Shown here: piece after piece, positions 5,968-10,155 of the stretch
Layout: each line of letters starts with the position of its first letter
Position numbering within the stretch: the first letter of the stretch is position 1
Assembly: GCA_030648225.1 (NCBI GenBank)
Contig: JAUSIA010000448.1
Span: forward strand, 1-10,155
Reading direction: 5' to 3'
Length of the DNA stretch: 10,155 bases
DNA from: Ignavibacteria bacterium
GTDB lineage: Bacteria > Bacteroidota > Ignavibacteria > Ignavibacteriales > Ignavibacteriaceae
Program-made: the position numbers and the translations under genes
The notes under the pieces: model-generated
Databases searched by the model: none
The model's input: the letters and a program-made list of their open reading frames with translations, nothing else
What the model was told of the DNA's origin: nothing

Positions 5968-6217
5968 AAAAGAATGCTGTTAAAAAATTTTTAGACGGTT
6001 TTATTTTTCTTATAACTTTCCTTCTTACTTGTTCAGGGGTTGGCTGGATTTTTAATCTCTCTGTAATAATTGATTTTATAAAAAGCTGAACATTATAATC
6101 AAACTTTATATCAGGGTCCTTTTCAATAAGATTTTTTATCTCATTTAATTCAGATTGATCAGTTACTTCACAATCAACATATTTTGTAATTAATTCGTTT
6201 GTGTTTAATTCAGCCAC
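5951..6217 (-). CDS. Anti-sigma-factor-like protein (possibly truncated)
   Basis: This small 88-residue helical protein follows the ECF sigma gene by nine bases, the usual place for a cognate anti-sigma factor. The N-terminus ELITKYVDCEV and the later LIEKDPDIKFDYNVQ and TPEQVRRKVIRKIKP segments match the style of anti-sigma domains in FCB bacteria (short helix, acidic linker, DP....Y..Q helix, TP..VR.KV end). The zinc-binding H-x3-C-x2-C motif of ZAS anti-sigmas is absent, and there is no transmembrane segment, so the signal input is not visible. Start is GTG (6215-6217) without a good Shine-Dalgarno sequence, consistent with coupling to the sigma gene. The reading frame may originally have continued: a one-base change in the A-run at 5968-5971 would extend it into the broken remnant downstream. 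Assignment rests on context plus sequence style. Confidence 0.6.
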   Translation of the reverse strand: MAELNTNELITKYVDCEVTDQSELNEIKNLIEKDPDIKFDYNVQLFIKSIITERLKIQPTPEQVRRKVIRKIKPSKNFLTAFFSRKLS

Positions 6218-6226
6218 AGCTTTTTG

Positions 6227-6823
6227 CTATTTATTCTTTATTGATGTTACCTTTTTCTCTGCATCCTTATAAAGCTTAGTGAAAAGCATTTTCCTTCCCT
6301 TGTGAAGTCTTGACCTGACAACTCCAACAGGTATATCAACAAAATCAGCCATCTCTTCATAATTGAAGCTTTCTATATCGCATAGGATAATTACAGTCCT
6401 GAAATCTTCGGGGAGAGATGATAACGCTTCCGAGAGTTCTTTATCAGTAAGGTTATTATGAATTTCTTTTTCTAATTGTGAGCTATCTGTTGATGAGGCT
6501 TTTATTTTTTCATAAAACTTTTCAACTTTTTTATTATCCGGTTTATTTAGTTCTGTCGATTTCTTACTATATGAATTTAGATAAGCATTCCTCATAACCC
6601 GGAATAACCAGGCCTTAAAATCAGTGCCTCTTTCTAATTTATCATAAAACCGGAATGCTTTCAGGTAAGTTTCTTTTAAAAGGTCACTTGCTCTGCCTTT
6701 ATTACCGCATATTCTTAAAGCAAAATTATAAAGAGGATCCATATGAGGAATGGCGTTCTGCTCAAATTCAGAATATAATTTTACCTGCTCATTCAATACA
6801 GCTAAAATAACCTGGGGAAACAT
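6227..6823 (-). CDS. ECF-family RNA polymerase sigma factor
   Basis: This alternative sigma factor would direct RNA polymerase to a specific promoter set, probably for an envelope or stress response. In 198 residues it has sigma region 2 (about 25-90: PHMDPLYNFALRICG, DLLKETYLKAF, KAWLFRVMRNAYLN) and region 4 (about 126-182: LPEDFRTVIILCDIESFNYEEMADF, then the helix-turn-helix IPVGVVRSRLHKGRKML). The linker between them is long and charged, typical of FCB ECF sigmas. The usual acidic run before region 2.2 (like NEDDAEDL) is replaced by NKGRASDL. I keep the ATG start at 6823, but the TTG at codon 10 (giving M-NEQVKLYSEFE) is a plausible alternative because related proteins begin near there. 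It lies 20 bp after the M14 peptidase gene and nine bp before the anti-sigma-like gene, implying one transcript. Confidence 0.92.
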   Translation of the reverse strand: MFPQVILAVLNEQVKLYSEFEQNAIPHMDPLYNFALRICGNKGRASDLLKETYLKAFRFYDKLERGTDFKAWLFRVMRNAYLNSYSKKSTELNKPDNKKVEKFYEKIKASSTDSSQLEKEIHNNLTDKELSEALSSLPEDFRTVIILCDIESFNYEEMADFVDIPVGVVRSRLHKGRKMLFTKLYKDAEKKVTSIKNK

Positions 6824-6843
6824 TACTCGTTATTCTCAATTTT

Positions 6844-8307
6844 TCATTTAACTATCAAGGCATTACCTGATTTAAATTCAGGTTTCAAAGGATCTAATAC
6901 AAATCCATTGACCAGAACAAATTTAATTTCATCATCTTTTTTAATAATGAAATTCGCTTTCTTTCCTAACTTAAGATTTAAAGGTTCATCTTCTGCAGTT
7001 TTATAAAAAATGTTTACCGGAAGTTTTGTAAAACCCGGTGAAACCTTCCCTGTTAATACCACATTTGTGTATCCTTCTTTATAAAGTTCTGAGAAATCCA
7101 GTTTCTCAATTTCTGTTAATGAACTAAATGGTTGGGGATAGGTTTTCCCAATTGTTATTTCCATTCCTTTAAGATCATACTCATCATATCCATAAAAGAC
7201 CGAGAGATCGCCTACATCTTCAACCGCAGATTTATAATAAAAATCTTTTGCTTCACTATAATTTTCTTCTTCTCTGTTAATGCCGATATCAATAGTATAT
7301 TCGTGTCCGGCATTTTTGTATCTTAAATTTCTTAAGATAAGATCCATAATAAATTTTTCATTAAAAGGAATCTTCTCATAAACTGCCGGATCCTCATTCT
7401 TATAAGTTTCTTCCGCTATACTTTTAAATGCATAAAGAAGAGAAAGGAAGTTCATTCTACGAATGAGTTGTTTTTCAGGATCGTCTTTATATCCCCCTGA
7501 TTCAATCAGGATTGTTCTTGTCCCTAATTTCTGAAAATTATCACCAAAAGCTCTTGGCTCAAAATCATCCGAGTATTTGGCAATGTGGCCGGGAATGAAA
7601 TGAGATATGTTTTTATAAATCCCCGAGATTAATTTTATTGCATCTTCTCTTACAGGTGAAACACTTTTTTCATAATCAACTGTTGATGCAAGAAAAGATA
7701 AAGTGGCAGGTTTAGAACTGTTTCCAACTGAATATCTTGTACTCTGATCATGAAGATTAAATCCAAAATCTGCTTTAAGGCTATCAAAAATATGCATTAA
7801 TAGTTCACCCTCAGGAGTTTGCTGCCGGACTGCATCACGATTTATATCTATCTCAAATATATTTCTTCTCTGATAAATTTCAGCACCATCAGGGTTTACC
7901 ATTGGCATAAAATATATGGAAAGCTTATCATGAATTAATTTTCTGAAATCATTAAATGAATCTTCAGTTTTCAAAAAATTGAAAATATCCAGCAAAGCCA
8001 TTGTTGCTGTTGGTTCGTCGCCATGCATTTGAGACCATAAAAAAATTTTTATAGGTCCTTCTCCCCAACCTATTAAGTAAATTTCTTTTTTCTTCGCCGA
8101 CACACCAGCTTTTTTAACCGTGAAAAAATTTTTATCTTCCAGAGAAGTTAGTAGTGGTTTGATATCCGAATGTTTGAATCTTCTATGGTTTATAGATTTT
8201 TCACGATAGCTGTCATATTGTTGATCAAGTGATTTTAAAAAATCCAGGTCCTGTGCGGAAGTTATCATAGGAAAAATTAATATTAGTTTTAGAATAAATT
8301 TAAGCAT
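6844..8307 (-). CDS. Secreted M14-family zinc carboxypeptidase
   Basis: This metallocarboxypeptidase has 487 residues and a signal peptide (cleavage likely after TSA, residue 18), so it acts in the periplasm or outside. The peptidase M14 core covers about 45-300. The zinc ligands are H95 and E98 (QMHGDEPT) and H186 (GFNLHDQ). Substrate-binding elements are NPDG (138-141), R147/R148 and DINRD (154-158). The catalytic glutamate is E269 in LIESGG. The 200-residue C-terminal part is not recognised; it is beta-rich and contains a segment of the form VVLTGKVSPGFTKLPVNI. Whether it trims proteins or peptidoglycan peptides cannot be told from sequence. It is the first gene of a minus-strand cluster with the ECF sigma and anti-sigma-like genes, so it may be a member of that response. 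It diverges from the thioredoxin-like gene across 69 bp. Confidence 0.87.
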   Translation of the reverse strand: MLKFILKLILIFPMITSAQDLDFLKSLDQQYDSYREKSINHRRFKHSDIKPLLTSLEDKNFFTVKKAGVSAKKKEIYLIGWGEGPIKIFLWSQMHGDEPTATMALLDIFNFLKTEDSFNDFRKLIHDKLSIYFMPMVNPDGAEIYQRRNIFEIDINRDAVRQQTPEGELLMHIFDSLKADFGFNLHDQSTRYSVGNSSKPATLSFLASTVDYEKSVSPVREDAIKLISGIYKNISHFIPGHIAKYSDDFEPRAFGDNFQKLGTRTILIESGGYKDDPEKQLIRRMNFLSLLYAFKSIAEETYKNEDPAVYEKIPFNEKFIMDLILRNLRYKNAGHEYTIDIGINREEENYSEAKDFYYKSAVEDVGDLSVFYGYDEYDLKGMEITIGKTYPQPFSSLTEIEKLDFSELYKEGYTNVVLTGKVSPGFTKLPVNIFYKTAEDEPLNLKLGKKANFIIKKDDEIKFVLVNGFVLDPLKPEFKSGNALIVK

Positions 8308-8364
8308 AACATTTATTAAAATTATTTGATACTTAATTTATTTACTTAAGTTTTTGAATGCAAA

Positions 8365-8368
8365 GGAG
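8365..8368 (+). promoter_or_regulatory. Ribosome-binding site deciding the TTG start of the thioredoxin-like gene
   Basis: GGAG (within AAAGGAGAAAG) lies eight bases before TTG 8377-8379. The nearby ATG at 8358-8360 is upstream of this site and out of frame, so the TTG is the supported start. Confidence 0.75.
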
Positions 8369-8376
8369 AAAGTAAA

Positions 8377-8919
8377 TTGGTAACATCAACATTAAAAATA
8401 GGCTCAACAGCTCCTGATTTTGATCTTCCTGCTGTGGATGGGAATAATTATTCGTTATACTCATTTAAAGACAGCGCTGAACTGGTTGTTATCTTTAGCT
8501 GCAATCATTGTCCTTATGTTCAGGCGTATGAAGACAGGATAATTGATTTGCAGAAAGAATATAAAGATAAAGGTGTCTCAGTAGTGGCTATTAATTCTAA
8601 TGATATCACAAACTATCCTGATGATTCTTTTGATCATATGGTTAACCGTGCTAAGCAGAAAGGATTTAATTTCCCTTACCTAAGGGATGAGGAACAAATT
8701 GCTGCATCTGCTTATGGTGCTACACATACTCCGGAAGTATTCCTTTTTAACAAAGAACGTAAGCTTGTTTATACTGGAAAGATAGACGATAACTGGCAGG
8801 AACCTGAAAAGGTAAGAAATCAATATTTAAAAAATGCTATTGATGAACTTCTGAAAGGAAAGGAAATTTCAGTACCGGAAACTTATTCCATCGGGTGTAC
8901 TATTAAGTGGAAAGCTTAG
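8377..8919 (+). CDS. Thioredoxin-fold protein (AhpC/TSA, peroxiredoxin-like)
   Basis: This 180-residue cytoplasmic redox protein of the thioredoxin/peroxiredoxin superfamily has no signal peptide. The N-terminal IGSTAPDFDLP (8-18) is the AhpC/TSA opening. The active-site region is FSCNHCPYVQAYEDR (40-54) with a CxxC pair at C42/C45, so dithiol chemistry is expected. The cis-proline is P119 in THTPEVFLF. A C-terminal motif, SIGCTIKWK (171-179), with a further cysteine at C174 is typical of the subgroup with CNHCPYV active sites. Its partner substrate is not known to me. The start is TTG, set by the Shine-Dalgarno sequence at 8365-8368. It ends in TAG. It is transcribed alone, divergent from the M14 peptidase, and is followed by the repeat-filled gap with no evident terminator. 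Confidence 0.9.
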   Translation: MVTSTLKIGSTAPDFDLPAVDGNNYSLYSFKDSAELVVIFSCNHCPYVQAYEDRIIDLQKEYKDKGVSVVAINSNDITNYPDDSFDHMVNRAKQKGFNFPYLRDEEQIAASAYGATHTPEVFLFNKERKLVYTGKIDDNWQEPEKVRNQYLKNAIDELLKGKEISVPETYSIGCTIKWKA

Positions 8920-8931
8920 GAGGGGAAAAAA

Positions 8932-8952
8932 GTAGGCAGTAAGCAGTAGGCA
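8932..8952 (+). repeat. Three tandem copies of a 7-bp unit, GTAGGCA
   Basis: GTAGGCA, GTAAGCA and GTAGGCA lie head to tail at 8932-8938, 8939-8945 and 8946-8952, differing at one base. They sit just after the thioredoxin-like gene and open the repeat mosaic. Confidence 0.8.
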
Positions 8953-8969
8953 ATTTAGAAACCATACAT

Positions 8970-9212
8970 TGTCATTAAAGTCATTTATTGTCATTGGTTG
9001 TTATGCAACATTTTATTGCTTAATTGCCAAATTGTTTAATTGTTAAAAATTAAGATTATGAAATTAACAGCAATTGGATAATTAGACAATTTAACAATTG
9101 AATGACTACTGAATGACAATTGAATGACTACTGAATGACAACCGAATGACTATTGAATGACAATGATTGACGAAAGAAGCTCTAATGACAGTGAAGCGAA
9201 TGACTAATGACA
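8970..9212. repeat. Intergenic repeat mosaic with inverted GTCATT/AATGAC arms
   Basis: The 296-bp stretch 8920-9215 holds no gene. On its left, TGTCATT, AGTCATT and TGTCATT occur at 8970, 8979 and 8989. On its right the reverse complements AATGACT/AATGACA recur many times (tandem array plus copies at 9184, 9199 and 9206). The centre has AT-rich, self-complementary sequence including a perfect 10-bp inverted pair, AATTGTTAAA (9038-9047) and TTTAACAATT (9090-9099). The whole could fold as a long imperfect hairpin. No coding frame, promoter or terminator stands out. Confidence 0.6.
9098..9163. repeat. 11-bp tandem repeat array (6 copies, 22-bp higher-order unit)
   Basis: Six contiguous 11-bp units start at 9098, 9109, 9120, 9131, 9142 and 9153, each NNGAATGACWA. 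They alternate between TTGAATGACTA and CTGAATGACAA types, so the better description is three 22-bp units; units 1 and 3, and 2 and 4, are identical. A truncated copy (TGATTGAC) follows. The period is not a multiple of three and it lies outside genes. Confidence 0.9.
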
Positions 9213-9215
9213 AAA

Positions 9216-9944
9216 TTACCTTGGGATGCCTATCTCTTCTTCAAACTTTTCAATTACCGCAAGGGGGTTGTGGGAAATGCTGAAGCAGTAAACCGGGTAA
9301 AGCTGCGAGAAAGTTTTTACAATTTCTAGAAGAATATCTGATGAATAAATAATTTCAGAATCTTTGCTTAATTCTTTTTGTAGCAGAAAAAATTTAATGC
9401 GAGCCATCCTGTTAAATTCTTTTTCAATGTCAAAACTTTTAGAAATTAATTCCGGTTCTTTATTCATTTCATAAAAATCAAACTTTCCGTTTAGTTCAAA
9501 TCTTCTGAAGGTTTCAACAAGCTCATCTTTATGACCCGGCAAATTTTTTTTAAAGAACAGCTCGTTCCCCACAGAATTATTTATAAGTAATCCATATTCA
9601 ATTCCTTTTTGATCAATATAGATATAGAATTCACTGTCTTTCTTAAATCTTCTGAAATGAATCAGAAAATAAGTGCGGTAAGGAACCTTGTCTGAAAAAC
9701 GTGCATCCTTATTAATCCTCAGCATTGTTTTATCAAATTTAGGTTCAGTATTTATTTTCGGTTCAACCTGGTTAAAGAATGGTGCAAGACTATTGATTAA
9801 AGTTTTTGCCGGAAGGACAATAAAGTTATCGTATCTTTCTCTGTTTTGTGTGAACCATTGTAATGAATTATTTTCTGAAAGCTCAGCAAAGAATTTAAAG
9901 CTCTCTTTACCGAACCCTGTAAATGAAGATGAATCAGAACTCAA
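9216..9944 (-). CDS. DUF2461 (TIGR02453) family protein
   Basis: This is a 242-residue cytoplasmic protein of a widespread, uncharacterised family. The signature is present in order: FGKESFKFFAEL then NNSLQWFTQNRERYD (25-39), followed by RINKDARFSDKVPYRT (76-91), the most conserved block of the family. No biochemical role is established that I can name. The start is TTG at 9942-9944; it overlaps the TGA stop of the upstream gene by four bases (TTGA), which supports this start by translational coupling even though no Shine-Dalgarno sequence or in-frame ATG is nearby. It is co-transcribed with the outer-membrane protein gene and runs into the repeat mosaic at its 3' end. Confidence 0.88.
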   Translation of the reverse strand: MSSDSSSFTGFGKESFKFFAELSENNSLQWFTQNRERYDNFIVLPAKTLINSLAPFFNQVEPKINTEPKFDKTMLRINKDARFSDKVPYRTYFLIHFRRFKKDSEFYIYIDQKGIEYGLLINNSVGNELFFKKNLPGHKDELVETFRRFELNGKFDFYEMNKEPELISKSFDIEKEFNRMARIKFFLLQKELSKDSEIIYSSDILLEIVKTFSQLYPVYCFSISHNPLAVIEKFEEEIGIPR

Positions 9945-10155
9945 TACATAAACCCAAGATTTATTGTAAGATAAAACCCGCCGATATCTTTATTAAATCT
10001 TCCCTCCAGGCTTTCAACTCCTTCATCAAAGAAATGGACAACATAATATCTTAAATTTATTCCCAGCAGGCTTGATTTATCCAACCCAAAGTTAGCCCCG
10101 AACCCAACATAGCCGCCGGCTGCAAACTTTGTTCTTGCATATCCGAAAGCATTGA
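9941..10155 (-). CDS. Probable outer-membrane beta-barrel protein (partial, C-terminus)
   Basis: An open minus-strand frame enters from the right edge and gives 70 residues ending at TGA 9941-9943. The sequence alternates polar and hydrophobic residues in strand-sized blocks rich in Gly, Tyr and Phe (FAAGGYVGFGANFGL, LLGINLRYYVVHF, GGFYLTINLGFMY), with short turns between. It ends in an aromatic residue, as expected for the last strand recognised by the BAM complex. That is the pattern of a small outer-membrane barrel, but the N-terminus and signal peptide are outside the window and the family cannot be fixed. Its stop overlaps the TTG start of the DUF2461 gene. Confidence 0.65.
   Translation of the reverse strand, partial: NAFGYARTKFAAGGYVGFGANFGLDKSSLLGINLRYYVVHFFDEGVESLEGRFNKDIGGFYLTINLGFMY

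Noticed and set aside
7132..7326. Plus-strand ORF antisense to the M14 peptidase gene
   Set aside because: Hydrophobic Phe/Ile-rich shadow typical of antisense frames in AT-rich genes.
8358..8360. ATG start for the thioredoxin-like gene
   Set aside because: It is out of frame with the gene and lies upstream of the Shine-Dalgarno sequence.
8918..8925. Strong Shine-Dalgarno-like AGGAGGGG right after the thioredoxin-like gene
   Set aside because: No ATG, GTG or TTG at usable spacing and no coding frame follows.
9098..9163. CRISPR array
   Set aside because: Units are 11 bp and contiguous with no spacers, and no cas gene is present.
9688..9951. Plus-strand ORF of 87 codons antisense to DUF2461 and the barrel gene end
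   Set aside because: Covers the most conserved DUF2461 block on the opposite strand; no support of its own.
1..10155. A mobile element, prophage or defence island
   Set aside because: No transposase, integrase, phage structural gene, target duplication or nuclease/toxin pair is seen; the content is housekeeping and envelope genes.

Overview
The window is AT-rich bacterial chromosome. Its gene content (an Obg GTPase without the C-terminal OCT extension, an M48 lipoprotein peptidase, SecG, a PBP4-type D,D-carboxypeptidase, a long LOG-family protein, a small S21, an FCB-style ECF sigma factor, a secreted M14 peptidase, a CNHC thioredoxin-fold protein, DUF2461 and a beta-barrel outer-membrane protein) suggests a Gram-negative of the Bacteroidota/Chlorobiota (FCB) superphylum, with Ignavibacteria-like lineages the best guess. 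Shine-Dalgarno sequences are clear at several genes (M48, secG, thioredoxin-like, rpsU), and TTG/GTG starts are common. The lineage is inferred from protein style, not from a search.

Layout. 2-217 (+) is the 3' end of an unrecognised gene whose stop overlaps the obg start. obg (217-1218) is followed by a 161-bp gap holding a REP-like palindrome. An M48 lipoprotein metalloprotease (1380-2222) precedes a sigma70-like promoter with a GC-rich discriminator. That promoter probably drives a tRNA(CAT) and secG as one transcript, closed by a clear intrinsic terminator. dacB/PBP4 lies on the minus strand (2795-4045), diverging from a LOG-family gene (4185-5051, +). LOG converges with a long minus-strand cluster that reads, in transcription order, M14 carboxypeptidase -> ECF sigma factor -> anti-sigma-like protein -> broken coding remnant -> zinc-ribbon protein with an in-frame stop -> rpsU -> terminator. 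Divergent from this cluster is a thioredoxin-fold protein (8377-8919, +). A gene-free stretch of about 296 bp (8920-9215) is packed with short tandem and inverted repeats. The window ends with a translationally coupled minus-strand pair: the C-terminus of a probable outer-membrane protein, overlapping by four bases a DUF2461 gene.

Most genes are housekeeping or envelope functions: ribosome assembly, protein export, peptidoglycan and protein turnover at the envelope, and translation. I see no phage, transposase, CRISPR or defence system. The unusual parts are the decayed stretch at 5647-5971 (an in-frame TAG plus about four inferred one-base frame changes between otherwise intact operon genes), the 8932-9212 repeat mosaic whose 11-bp unit nearly matches the end of the palindrome after obg, and the tRNA-secG transcription unit with a stringent-type promoter.
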